64,000 nucleotides of DNA from a virus: positions 1 to 64,000 of IMG/VR virus record IMGVR_UViG_3300027733_000028. One strand, 5' to 3'. Below, in pieces: positions 1 to 10,394 of the stretch. The translations under genes were made by a program, and so were the position numbers. Numbering within the stretch: position 1 is the first letter of the stretch; each line of letters starts with the position of its first letter. The notes beneath the pieces were generated by a model, which saw only the letters and a list, made by a program, of their open reading frames with translations, was not told where the DNA came from and searched no databases.

Positions 1-1
1 G

Positions 2-3000
2 CTATATGCCGATAGATTTGTTGAAAATACTCAATCACCAATTCCTATTCTTCCTAATGTAGGAGATCCAACATTAGCGGAAAATCAAATACAAACAAAT
101 CCAAAAGGTCTTAAAGTTTATCCTAGAATTATTACAGGTTCTACCGGAATTTATTCAGGTAGATTACTTACATGGGAAGAAACTCAAAAACCGAGGTTTG
201 GTTATTTAAAAGATACCCTTGGTAATGTTTATTCAATAGACAATAATTATAAATGGGATAGCGAATATCAAAATCCAGGAACAACGGCTAAAGGAGATAC
301 ATATACCGATAGTTCATTCTTAAGAGTAAAAGATACTACCGTCAATTGGGCAGCATTTGGCGGATTCCAAGAGCCTTTTAAGTATATTACCACTCAACAA
401 AATGGATTGAATGGAAGTGCTAATTTTGCATTTGATGTACTAAAAAAACCAAAAGGAAAGGATCAGATTAGAATTAAATATATCAATCCTACTAATTCAA
501 AGGCATCTACTAAAATTACAACCGGTAATACCTTTAAAGCTTTAATAGATCAATATACAATTAGAGGAAATTCCAGTCTATCTGCCGGAACTAATGATGG
601 AAATGAATATAGTACTTTAGGTACAACCGATCAAGTTGCTAGTTCAATAGCATTAGCTATTAATAACATAACATCATTAATTACAAGAGATCCTAGTAAT
701 TTCGGTGAAGAAATTTTATTTGAAGCGGTTTCGCAAAAATCGACAGTAGTTGTTTATTATAAAAATACATCTGAAATTTTTAACAATATAGAATTTAGTA
801 TATTTGCTGACGTTCTTTATGCTGAAGATATACCTTATTCCAGTCCTTCCTCTTTATCTGAATGGAATCAAGAACAATATTTAGCATCTCCAATTTTTAC
901 ATCAACCGGTGCCACTTATAATGCATCTCAAATGGGATTTGTTTATAAATATAAATTTGTAGGAGGAAATACGAAACCAGGTACTAGATTTATAATTGAA
1001 AAAGATTTTGTTGATAATTTCCTAGATCAAACCGATAAAACTTATGTTAAAACCGATAAAGGATATTCTACAATAGTTCATGAATACTCGAATTATCTAG
1101 ATTCTCCTCTTTATGAAGGAGCTAATATTGTTGGATTTACCGGACTTGATAAATATTATGTTCTATCGATAACCGAGAAAACTCATTCATTAGAAATAGG
1201 AAGTGAAGGAAAGATACCTTTAAGAAAGCTAATAAAAAATTCAGTTGGTTATCTTTCATTAATGCCTATTAGAGATTTTGATTTTGACTTCTTCAATACA
1301 GATTACAATAAAGATGGAGATGCTTCATTAGACAATCTATTTGAATGGGAATTAGGTGAAGGAGTTTTAGGAGATGGTTATGTTGCCGGTTCTTATGCCG
1401 GAGCCACTTCGCTTTTAGTTACCACTAAAAATGCCTTCACTAATCAAACTTTATATCCTATTCCAGTTGGTGCAAATTCACCTTCATTAAGAGTGGTATT
1501 CGCAAAAAGTCCTACTGGAGAAAAAGGTATGACCGGAGCTCTGCTTAATTTGCATGAAATATACACAACGGTAGATGGCGGAGATACTTGGAACATTTAT
1601 CAATCTCTACCCGCTTTTGATTATATCGATTTAGATTGGGCAGAAAACGATATTTTTATGTCATCTTCATCGGAAGAATATCCTACTATTAGAAAATTTA
1701 GCGTTACTTCGACCGGTGCAAGTCAACTAGCAATTATAAAATTAATGGATTATCCAAATTTTGGAATGCGAACTTTATCGGCTATCAACGAAGATGAGGT
1801 TGTTTTTGCTGGAACTAGAACATATCCTGAACCAGCCGAATATCCTGAATATTTTCCATATCAAAATCAGAATGAATTGTTCTTCTATAACAGACCTTAT
1901 GGTAGATGGACTACGATAGGTGCAACCGCAATAGCTCCAATAACCCGAGCAGATTTAGGTGCTGAAGGTATTCAAGGAGGAATTGGTCAATTTGCAAGCG
2001 GAGATCCACAAGCAACATCTTATCAATCTGCGTATATTGGCTCAAATTTTGGATTTAAACTTCAGGCAAATTTAGTCAATCCTTTTAATTTTTGTCAATT
2101 CGGAATACCGGGTAATACAGGAGGTGGAACTGCTGGAGATATGCCACTTTGGAGTTGTGGTGACGGAAGATTTAAAGTTGGTCCAGATATCGTCGCATAC
2201 AATGGATTAGGTGCATTACTTACTGCTCAAGATATGTCTGGTGGAGGTGCATCTGCTGAATGGGTATTTCAAAATATTTCGACTGGAGCTACTACTGTAG
2301 CAGCGTTTGGTATTACTGGATCTTATTCAGATCATTATAATGTTATGGACGGAAAACCAGTAGGTGCCTTATCTTTCTTTAGTGTTGGAGGAGCTGGATC
2401 TAGCGCATCCGTATATTTGGGAAAAGACATGGTGCTCAGTAATTATTTAGTAAGTAATTATAATACAACTAGAAAATATGTTATCGGAAGAAATATGTGG
2501 AATCAAAATGATTTTGCTACTCAATTCGGTAATTCATTAAATTTAGTATCTGCAACCTTTCCAGAATTCGGAGGAATATTTACTGCAACTTGGAATCAGG
2601 GAGATGATCCTATCTATAATGCCTCATTTGATATGCCAGGACACTCAATTTACATACCTGAGCAAACTGGATGTGTTGCTGCAATTCCAACCGGTACAAA
2701 CACCGATTCATCAATATGGGGCAAAGCGACGAATTTAGATACTGGTTTAATTGGACCGGCAAATCTAACATTCGATTATCGACAAATGTATTGGGATACG
2801 ATTCCAGCAAGTGCTCCAACTGCCGGATATGGTTATGGTTTACCTAAATTTGATGGAATTGATGGTGAATTATACCTTCAAACTGGATATGCCATAGATG
2901 CTATTCAATCGAATAATTTTACTTTTCGATCAATATATCATGTATGGAAGTGGAGTGCTAGTCTAAGTCAATGGCGATGGGAAGATCGTACTCTTTATGA

Positions 3001-6000
3001 TAATGAAATAGCGGTTAAAACGGTTACATTTGAAGATAAACCTATTTGGTTTGGTGTAGCTCCTCTAGGAGGAATTGAGGCAGTAGAAGCTAGTGGCACT
3101 GGAAACTTAAATACTGGAGGAACTATTTTCTCATGGGATGAAGATAGAGGAATTCAAGTTCTTTATTATTTTGGTGGAACTGCTACAGTTCAACCAAGAG
3201 GTTCTTTGATTGACGATCCAACAAACTCGGGTTTTCATCGACTTTTCGGTTGCGCAAGTGGAGGACCTTTTAGTCTTGATCTAGATGCCCTTTATTCAAC
3301 TGCTCTTCCGGCAAATTTTATGTTTCCTAAAGATAATACTGGACAATTCCAAGCTAACAACGGTTCGATGTTTACCACAACATCCACTTTTGGAAGTGGT
3401 ATTTTAGGAGGAATTTCGATTGGATCTTCGGCAAATCCTCATAGATTACATGGAGTATCATCCGCTGGAGGAATTGGCGGACAAGGAGTTGTATGGAGCT
3501 ATGATGCTAATTTACCAATTAATGTTAGTACTTCATATCAAGTAGAAGCTAATTTTAAAGGAGCTACAAATGGAGCTAATCCTCTTTATGCTCCATTCCA
3601 AGGTCCTGAAGGATTCGTTTATGGAGATGTTTATAGCGGATCCGATTTTGGATTAGGAGCTCTTTATAAAATTGCTCCGATTGCTCCTACTGGACAGGTT
3701 TGGTATGGAAATTTTGACACTAATTATATTTCCGGTTTAACTGGATCCGGTACTATATTTGAAGATTATGATGGAGAATCCGAATTCGTTTCGATATCTG
3801 CTACTAAATCTGCGCAATTCCATACTGTTGGTAATACGGTAGTTGCACTATCGAATTATTCAACTGGCCTTATAGGATCTGTAGGAGCTAGTGCTGGTCC
3901 CTGGATTTATGGAACTAAATTTATAGGTTCCACTTCGTTATCCAATCAATATCAACCAATGGGACCTACTGGAGCCAGTGTTGGAGGTACTTCTGGTGGA
4001 TACTTCTATTCATTTAATCGAGTAAAGAATTTCCCTTGGTTAGGATCCACTGCAAATCCGGATTATTATGTTGTAAGTGGACAATCCACATTCGCTAATA
4101 CTTCTGGAGCAACTTCAATTGTAATATCTAGAGGAATTACTGGATTCTCACCTATAACAGATTACGGTATAATTAAACCGATACCTACTAGTCTTAATTT
4201 AGGTTCTGGTCCAGCATACTCAACATCGGCACATGAAAATGATTTTGGATTATTATCTTTATGGACCTTAACTCAAGGAGGAAATCTTCTAAATTCAGTT
4301 ATCGGAACAACTTCAGTCAATGTGGCATGGGGAAGTATCACTTTACCAGGAGCTACTAATACAAGTCCTTCATTTGGAGAAGATCTAGAAATATTCCCAG
4401 TAGATATTCCTGATGAAAATCCATTTGTTCAATGGTGGGCGCTTACCGAGGAATCTAGAAACAATGTTACCGAAGCCGTTGGTGCTGAATCTCCTTTTAC
4501 CATCACTGGAGGATTCCAAAAACTTATTGGTTTATACAATGAATATGATGATACGGCAGATGACATAACAAATGAATATGATCGTCTAAAAGAAAATGAC
4601 AATCCTACACTTTCAGTTTATTCTAGAGTAGTTCCATTTATAAACAAATGGGTTTATGATAATGAATCAACTGACGTTAGAGAAAATGGATATCGTCTAA
4701 ATGTCGATCAAGCATTCGGTATGTTCAATTTTACGCCTTCATTTGATGAATATAATAGAAATCCCAAGCTATTTACTCATGAATGGTATTATCTACAAGA
4801 ATATCCCAAGTATATGACATTCGATGAAAAGCGAAATTCATTTTCATATTTCGATTCAGCAATTATTAATCCTACTGGACCTACTGGTGATTATGCTTCT
4901 TATACAGGAATAACCGGATCTTCCGGTGGTGGTTTATATAGTATAGTCGATGATTATTTCGTTGATTATTTCACTAGAGAAACGGTGGATGGAAATCCAG
5001 TGCCTAGAGATTTTAGATATTCAATATTCAATGGTGGAAACGATTTTGCCTTTGCCGAAGCTTTATTTAGAGGAGCTAAGGTTGCAATTAAAGACCGAAG
5101 TGGTACATCTAATATTGATTATAATGTTGAGGAAATTAAAACAGTTCCTAGCGCAATATATGATGATTATAAATTCTCAGCAATATTAACTTATGGAGAA
5201 TCTACTGCAATCAAAGCTATCAAAAATGATAAATGGAAAACTTTAACGGTTTTAATCGAAGCTGATATGAATGATCCGCTTTTAACAAATTATGTTGGAG
5301 ATCGTTGGATTGATCGTGCTTACTTATACTCGGCAAACGACAAATATAGCTATGTTGGATATGGTGGTGCTTTTCAATATGCCGATATTGTAATTAAAGG
5401 ATCTATTAATGGTTGGGTAGATACTGGAGAATATTTTGAAATTTATAGCGGAACGGATATTAATGGAGAACAACCGGATTTTAGAAATGATTTAACTCTT
5501 AATCAAGAAGGTGGATTCAATTCCGTATACCTAGCTAATACGGTAGGTGTAACTACATACATATATAAATTTGGAGGAATATTTGATATTTCTACTAGAT
5601 CATTTAAATGTACAACGATTGAAGGTCTTCCACTCAATCCAACTTTAACGCCTAATGGTTATAATTCATATGTGAATATTCGAAATGCTTGGCCGGGTTC
5701 AGTGAGAGCAGATTATACAAAACCATTTCAACCAGGAATTGGATCTCGGATATATTATGAATTCGGTGGATATAACGCATATTCTAATATCTTAACCGGT
5801 ATTAGCTTTGCTTCTATTGCCGATGCATTTAATAGTGGAGATCCACATGTTCAATATATTCAAGTAAACGATGATGGTACTGTAGAATTTAATACATTTA
5901 TGCTTTCAGTATTACCACCGGATGATCTTGTTAAAGCCAGTTATTTAGACATTGCTACATCTCAAGATAAACCTTCTGGTCTACAATCATCAGTTGATAT

Positions 6001-7027
6001 TGGATTCGAATTAATAGGTGCACCAAGAGTAGAATTATCTAGAATGAACAGATATCGTGGAGAATATGTTCCCAGATGGTATGATGTTATTAAATTTGTA
6101 GATGAAACGGATCTTAAAGAAGAAGGTCTTCAATATCTTAATATTAATATATGGGATGTTCAACGTGGAGGAAGTGGAAGTACGGCTTCGCCATATTACT
6201 ATTGGAAAGATGAATCGTTAGGAATTATCCCGAATCTTTATGTTTATAAAGTTAATGTTGAAAATCCAAATATAGTTGGTGGACAAAATATAACTGGCTC
6301 AACTCGTTCAATATATCCAGCAATAGGAGAGATTTCTATTGACCATAAAGACTTCTTTGTATTTCGTTCTAATTGGGATCCGTATTATTATTGGAAATAT
6401 ATACGACGTAATATATCTCAAGCGGTTATAGGTACAAGAGAACCTAAAGAAGAAAAAGCTTTTTTTGGATCTAAGGTTATTGCTATTCCGGATTCTCCAA
6501 TTATTGAAAAATTTGATGGAGGAGCTATTGATAGAAACGATTTTGGTCGAAGATCTACTAGGGCTAAAATCAAAACAATAACTCAAGATATTGTATTTGA
6601 AATAACTAATACTACTGCCATACAAAAAGAGTTAACCTTAGATGTTTATGTTACATCAGCATTAAGTAAATGGTTAATCTCCGAAGGATTTGGTGCTGAA
6701 TTTACTAAATATATGGATCCTGATTATTCATTTGATCAGCGAACAATAGACGACGATATCACTAAATACATCGAAGAAAATATCTTTGATCGGTATGAGG
6801 TATCGAACATAACATTCTGGGAAAAGACTTATCAACCAAATATTGTTGAACCTTTGATTCGATTAGATTATACAGATGCTCAAAAGAAAGATAATGGTTA
6901 TGTGGTTTCGACTAATTTCCAAACCGTTCCTTTGGGAAATAACCCATTGAATTTTAGCTTGATATATAAACTACCAACAGACAAGCAAGTGTCTATTTCT
7001 TGCACAGTCACATTAAATAAAAAATAA
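2..7027 (+). CDS. Giant virion structural protein, 5' end outside window
   Basis: The reading frame is open from the first bases of the window, so the TTG at 407 is not the real start and the gene enters from upstream. More than 2,340 residues are visible. The protein is rich in Gly, Ser, Thr, Tyr and Asn, has G-x-T/G-P-T-G patches (near 4870-4925), and carries one clear Asp-box (T-V-D-G-G-D-T-W, near base 1571) of the kind found in sialidase/BNR beta-propellers. No membrane segment is evident. The last ~250 residues are less repetitive and more charged, as in a docking domain. The collagen-like fibre gene follows four bases after the stop. Size and context suggest a tail fibre, baseplate or other virion surface protein; I cannot assign it to a T4 gene. 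Confidence 0.75.
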   Translation, partial: LYADRFVENTQSPIPILPNVGDPTLAENQIQTNPKGLKVYPRIITGSTGIYSGRLLTWEETQKPRFGYLKDTLGNVYSIDNNYKWDSEYQNPGTTAKGDTYTDSSFLRVKDTTVNWAAFGGFQEPFKYITTQQNGLNGSANFAFDVLKKPKGKDQIRIKYINPTNSKASTKITTGNTFKALIDQYTIRGNSSLSAGTNDGNEYSTLGTTDQVASSIALAINNITSLITRDPSNFGEEILFEAVSQKSTVVVYYKNTSEIFNNIEFSIFADVLYAEDIPYSSPSSLSEWNQEQYLASPIFTSTGATYNASQMGFVYKYKFVGGNTKPGTRFIIEKDFVDNFLDQTDKTYVKTDKGYSTIVHEYSNYLDSPLYEGANIVGFTGLDKYYVLSITEKTHSLEIGSEGKIPLRKLIKNSVGYLSLMPIRDFDFDFFNTDYNKDGDASLDNLFEWELGEGVLGDGYVAGSYAGATSLLVTTKNAFTNQTLYPIPVGANSPSLRVVFAKSPTGEKGMTGALLNLHEIYTTVDGGDTWNIYQSLPAFDYIDLDWAENDIFMSSSSEEYPTIRKFSVTSTGASQLAIIKLMDYPNFGMRTLSAINEDEVVFAGTRTYPEPAEYPEYFPYQNQNELFFYNRPYGRWTTIGATAIAPITRADLGAEGIQGGIGQFASGDPQATSYQSAYIGSNFGFKLQANLVNPFNFCQFGIPGNTGGGTAGDMPLWSCGDGRFKVGPDIVAYNGLGALLTAQDMSGGGASAEWVFQNISTGATTVAAFGITGSYSDHYNVMDGKPVGALSFFSVGGAGSSASVYLGKDMVLSNYLVSNYNTTRKYVIGRNMWNQNDFATQFGNSLNLVSATFPEFGGIFTATWNQGDDPIYNASFDMPGHSIYIPEQTGCVAAIPTGTNTDSSIWGKATNLDTGLIGPANLTFDYRQMYWDTIPASAPTAGYGYGLPKFDGIDGELYLQTGYAIDAIQSNNFTFRSIYHVWKWSASLSQWRWEDRTLYDNEIAVKTVTFEDKPIWFGVAPLGGIEAVEASGTGNLNTGGTIFSWDEDRGIQVLYYFGGTATVQPRGSLIDDPTNSGFHRLFGCASGGPFSLDLDALYSTALPANFMFPKDNTGQFQANNGSMFTTTSTFGSGILGGISIGSSANPHRLHGVSSAGGIGGQGVVWSYDANLPINVSTSYQVEANFKGATNGANPLYAPFQGPEGFVYGDVYSGSDFGLGALYKIAPIAPTGQVWYGNFDTNYISGLTGSGTIFEDYDGESEFVSISATKSAQFHTVGNTVVALSNYSTGLIGSVGASAGPWIYGTKFIGSTSLSNQYQPMGPTGASVGGTSGGYFYSFNRVKNFPWLGSTANPDYYVVSGQSTFANTSGATSIVISRGITGFSPITDYGIIKPIPTSLNLGSGPAYSTSAHENDFGLLSLWTLTQGGNLLNSVIGTTSVNVAWGSITLPGATNTSPSFGEDLEIFPVDIPDENPFVQWWALTEESRNNVTEAVGAESPFTITGGFQKLIGLYNEYDDTADDITNEYDRLKENDNPTLSVYSRVVPFINKWVYDNESTDVRENGYRLNVDQAFGMFNFTPSFDEYNRNPKLFTHEWYYLQEYPKYMTFDEKRNSFSYFDSAIINPTGPTGDYASYTGITGSSGGGLYSIVDDYFVDYFTRETVDGNPVPRDFRYSIFNGGNDFAFAEALFRGAKVAIKDRSGTSNIDYNVEEIKTVPSAIYDDYKFSAILTYGESTAIKAIKNDKWKTLTVLIEADMNDPLLTNYVGDRWIDRAYLYSANDKYSYVGYGGAFQYADIVIKGSINGWVDTGEYFEIYSGTDINGEQPDFRNDLTLNQEGGFNSVYLANTVGVTTYIYKFGGIFDISTRSFKCTTIEGLPLNPTLTPNGYNSYVNIRNAWPGSVRADYTKPFQPGIGSRIYYEFGGYNAYSNILTGISFASIADAFNSGDPHVQYIQVNDDGTVEFNTFMLSVLPPDDLVKASYLDIATSQDKPSGLQSSVDIGFELIGAPRVELSRMNRYRGEYVPRWYDVIKFVDETDLKEEGLQYLNINIWDVQRGGSGSTASPYYYWKDESLGIIPNLYVYKVNVENPNIVGGQNITGSTRSIYPAIGEISIDHKDFFVFRSNWDPYYYWKYIRRNISQAVIGTREPKEEKAFFGSKVIAIPDSPIIEKFDGGAIDRNDFGRRSTRAKIKTITQDIVFEITNTTAIQKELTLDVYVTSALSKWLISEGFGAEFTKYMDPDYSFDQRTIDDDITKYIEENIFDRYEVSNITFWEKTYQPNIVEPLIRLDYTDAQKKDNGYVVSTNFQTVPLGNNPLNFSLIYKLPTDKQVSISCTVTLNKK

Positions 7028-7031
7028 GTAA

Positions 7032-9584
7032 ATGGCTAACATTTCAATAAAAGAACTTTTTCCAGCGGATTCGCTAATAAATGCCGTTGAAAAAATAAAT
7101 TTTAACTTCGATCAAGTAATTCTTGGTGGCGGTGGCCCTCAAGGAGATACTGGTGTTACTGGTCCTGCTGGTGGACAAGGTCCAGTAGGAGATCGAGGAA
7201 ATTATTGGTTTGCTGGAACTACTTATGGAGGAGTTACTGGTGATGCCTATGGTAATCCATTAGAATTAGGTGATGGATTTGTAAGTAGTGGAGGAACTGT
7301 CTACATATACTCTTTTACTGGAGGTTCAACCGGATGGTACAATACCGGAATTAATCTTGTTGGTCCTAGTGGTCCTCAAGGAGTTACTGGTGGATCATTC
7401 GAATGGCAATATTTTAGAGGAGCTACCGACATTGGTGTTAACTCATGGATTGCTGCTACTGCATATGGTGCAACTACGACGGTTAGTTCAAATCGAGATA
7501 TTATTTCGTATGTTGGTGCCGAGAAGAATATTGTATTTATGGGATCTACTGGTTGGGCAATTGACCAACTTTCGGATTTTGGTTACTTCCCGACTGGATC
7601 TAATTTACAAAAACAGCTACCTACATTAACAGTAATTCAAAGATATATTGATGGAGATAGTGTTAGTGGAATTGCATTTGGTGCAGTAGGTTTAACTTCT
7701 GGTACTGCTGGAACACTTCCTACTTCAGGAGATCTTAATGAACCGGTATCTGCTCTAGATTTTACATATTATGGATTTGAAACTACAACAACGGATCCTT
7801 GGTATAACGGAACTCTTATACAAAGAGCGGTTATTCACTCACCTAAAATGCCTATGGCAATTAAGATTGGTGGAACCACTCCTCTAGAAACACCGGCTAA
7901 CCTTTATATAGAATCTCAATTCTTAAAATTTAACGATTATCTAAGTGAAAAATCTTGGTTAACCGGAAACGATTCAACCGGATCTACTCCATTAGGTTTT
8001 CATCATATATTTTCAAAATCCGTTGGATTAAATCCTCTTTCAACCGGAGTTGGTAAACAAGGTGCTGTGGTACTTCAAGGAATTGATGGAACTTATTCGA
8101 TAGGATCTTATCAACATCGATTGGGAAATACCATTATTGGTACTACTGCCGGTTTAGCTGGTAATATTGTTGCTGGATTAATTATATCAAGAGGAAATAC
8201 CGGTGGAATTAGTGCATCAAATAATTACGATTCTCATATATCATTACATGCCGATAACACATCAAATGCAGTTGCAAAAATTATTGCTTCAACTGATGCG
8301 AATGGAATTCCTAGAACTCAATTTGCTTCGAGTCGTTTAGGTATTATTGGTGCTACTCCAGGAGCTACTGGATCTGCCGGATTTTTAAAAGGCGCTTGGA
8401 ATTCAGAAAATTATACGCCTAAGGTTCCCTTTCACATCATTCAAGATAGTGGAAATCTAAATACAATTAATGGATCAGGTGCTGGTATATCCAGTTTAAC
8501 TCTTCCTGCAAATTTATCTGGTTTAAGAGTTTTATCAATGACTGATGTTATTGATGCTCGAGGTGGTGGTCTTATTCATGGACTTACTCCAGCTTATAAT
8601 ATTACATCTTTATCAGGTCCAATGGGAGCTACTGTAATTTATTCATGGGATGATATTGTTCTAAGAACATTTGCTAGAGGAGCAACAAATATGTCTCCTA
8701 ACATTTGGGTTAATCCTGGAGGAAGTGCAAATGGTGGATCTTTAATAGTAGGTTTAAGTTTTCCAACTACTTCGTCTAATCTTTTAGGAGGAACCGGTCA
8801 ATATATTAGATCTAAACTTGCCATTGGTGGATCAATAACTGTAGGAGAGATTGCATGGCATAGAGATTATCAACCACCAACAAATGGTATTAGACTTCAA
8901 GGTTCTATATACCAAGGGGTAACCGCAAATAATCCAGGAGCTTCTGCATCATTTGATGGTTATGGATATTATGGAGGAACCGGAGGAATTGGATCTGAAT
9001 CATTTTTAGCGATTGGTGATTCTACATTTACTGCTAGAGCATTAGGTGGATATAAATATTACCAATCACAAGTTGGAAATGGAGGAATTCCATCAATATT
9101 TGCTGGAGCATTCCAAGGACCTATAATTATTGAAGGATCTAATAAAACAACGGATGGAGCAAATGGTCAATTACAAGATATTCGTATAGTTAACTCAAGT
9201 ATGTTTAATCATGCGGCTGCCTTAATTGGAGGAAAAGTTATTATTGGAGGATCTGCATATTCTCAATCATGGTACACAAAAGACCCGTATTATACCGGTG
9301 GTTTAGTTGCTAATGTAGTTGTAGTTGGAGATCCAATAACCGGAGCTACTGTATCAGGACATGGTTTAGGTTATCCTGAAACTGCTGCTCTATCAGTTAA
9401 CTCAACAACTAAAGGTTTTGCACCACCGAGAATGAGCCAGACACAAAGAGTTGCAATGGGATCCGTCGCCCAAGGTCTTATGGTTTATCAAGTAACTGGA
9501 ACTCCCGGTGCTCCTGGTCCTACTGGAGAAGGTTTATATATGTACACTAGTGCTGGATGGACTGGTCCAATGAGATTCTCGTAA
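7032..9584 (+). CDS. Collagen-like tail fibre protein
   Basis: 850 residues. A short N-terminal head (residues 1-32) resembles the attachment segment of phage fibres. It is followed by collagen-like G-x-T/G-P-x triplets (about residues 33-55 and 110-118) and a long Gly/Ser/Thr-rich beta region. The C-terminal ~60 residues (K-G-F-A-P-P-R-M-S-x-T-Q-R, then G-L-M-V-Y) match a tip found on many phage and Bacteroidota surface proteins, ending in a second G-x-P/G-x-T patch. Likely a trimeric virion fibre. It starts four bases after the giant protein's stop, so the two are probably cotranscribed. Which part binds the host cannot be told from sequence. Confidence 0.75.
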   Translation: MANISIKELFPADSLINAVEKINFNFDQVILGGGGPQGDTGVTGPAGGQGPVGDRGNYWFAGTTYGGVTGDAYGNPLELGDGFVSSGGTVYIYSFTGGSTGWYNTGINLVGPSGPQGVTGGSFEWQYFRGATDIGVNSWIAATAYGATTTVSSNRDIISYVGAEKNIVFMGSTGWAIDQLSDFGYFPTGSNLQKQLPTLTVIQRYIDGDSVSGIAFGAVGLTSGTAGTLPTSGDLNEPVSALDFTYYGFETTTTDPWYNGTLIQRAVIHSPKMPMAIKIGGTTPLETPANLYIESQFLKFNDYLSEKSWLTGNDSTGSTPLGFHHIFSKSVGLNPLSTGVGKQGAVVLQGIDGTYSIGSYQHRLGNTIIGTTAGLAGNIVAGLIISRGNTGGISASNNYDSHISLHADNTSNAVAKIIASTDANGIPRTQFASSRLGIIGATPGATGSAGFLKGAWNSENYTPKVPFHIIQDSGNLNTINGSGAGISSLTLPANLSGLRVLSMTDVIDARGGGLIHGLTPAYNITSLSGPMGATVIYSWDDIVLRTFARGATNMSPNIWVNPGGSANGGSLIVGLSFPTTSSNLLGGTGQYIRSKLAIGGSITVGEIAWHRDYQPPTNGIRLQGSIYQGVTANNPGASASFDGYGYYGGTGGIGSESFLAIGDSTFTARALGGYKYYQSQVGNGGIPSIFAGAFQGPIIIEGSNKTTDGANGQLQDIRIVNSSMFNHAAALIGGKVIIGGSAYSQSWYTKDPYYTGGLVANVVVVGDPITGATVSGHGLGYPETAALSVNSTTKGFAPPRMSQTQRVAMGSVAQGLMVYQVTGTPGAPGPTGEGLYMYTSAGWTGPMRFS

Positions 9585-9601
9585 TAAAAAATTAAAAAAT
9601 T

Positions 9602-10381
9602 ATGAAATTTGACTATAAAAAATTGAAGCTTAATCAAATCTTAATGATTGGATTTGTGATTGTGCTGCTTCTATTTCTTAGACAATGTTCAGTTACGGAT
9701 GGTCTTAAAGATGAATTGATGGTAGCCGGACAAAATGAAAAAGCACTTAACGACTCAGTTAGAGAAACAACTAATAAGCTAGGCGAACAAGTTTTTCTAA
9801 AGAACACCTTCATTGCAGACGGTAAGAAACTTAAAGAACTTAATGCGGAACTTTATAGAGAAGTTAAAAATCTAAAGGGTGACGTTAAGATGATTACTAC
9901 CGCCAATGCCGGAATCAAATCGGATCCAATTTATCTGACAAATACCATCACTAAATATGCCGATGGAATTGTAGATATTGGTTGGAAATATGATTCCATC
10001 TTTTCGAAAGGTAATTACAGAAAGTTGGCAGGGATATCTAAGATTCAATACGATTCAGCGAATGTTCTAGATAAAGGAACCACTATAACACAAGATGAAA
10101 TCGGTATCTCGGTGACCACAGGTTTGGTTAAACTTGATGGATCTTATCAAATATTTGTAAAATCTAATTATCCTGGAATGACAATTTCTGATATACAAGG
10201 ATCTATTCTTGACAAGAACATGATTCAATCTGATGAATCTTCTTGGGTATTTGGACCTTATGTAGGTGTTGGTGTTGGTGTTGATCCCATGAATAAAACT
10301 ATTGGACCTAATGTATCTTTTGGATTGGGAATTACATATAACTTGAATAAGAAGATTAAAAGGCTCTTTAAGCCCTTCTAA
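9602..10381 (+). CDS. Membrane-anchored coiled-coil protein, spanin-like candidate
   Basis: 259 residues. One N-terminal membrane segment (about residues 14-27, LMIGFVIVLLLF) is preceded by a Lys-rich cytoplasmic stub and followed by a periplasmic-type coiled coil (about 30-100). The C-terminal part is beta-rich, ending in alternating Gly/Val/aromatic strands (WVFGPYVGVGVGVD) and a basic tail. An inner-membrane anchor, coiled coil and beta-like end that could meet the outer membrane is the layout expected of a unimolecular spanin in a Bacteroidota phage, but no lipobox or family match is certain. It sits between tail genes, where lysis genes are sometimes found. Function is inference. Confidence 0.5.
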   Translation: MKFDYKKLKLNQILMIGFVIVLLLFLRQCSVTDGLKDELMVAGQNEKALNDSVRETTNKLGEQVFLKNTFIADGKKLKELNAELYREVKNLKGDVKMITTANAGIKSDPIYLTNTITKYADGIVDIGWKYDSIFSKGNYRKLAGISKIQYDSANVLDKGTTITQDEIGISVTTGLVKLDGSYQIFVKSNYPGMTISDIQGSILDKNMIQSDESSWVFGPYVGVGVGVDPMNKTIGPNVSFGLGITYNLNKKIKRLFKPF

Positions 10382-10394
10382 ATAATAAACGTAA

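Noticed and set aside
6308-6625. Minus-strand frames inside the tail genes, such as this one of 105 codons
   Set aside because: They mirror real + strand genes in an AT-rich genome, have odd composition and no start context.
407-7027. TTG at 407 as the start of the giant protein
   Set aside because: The same frame is open back to base 2 with normal protein-like sequence, so the gene enters from upstream.
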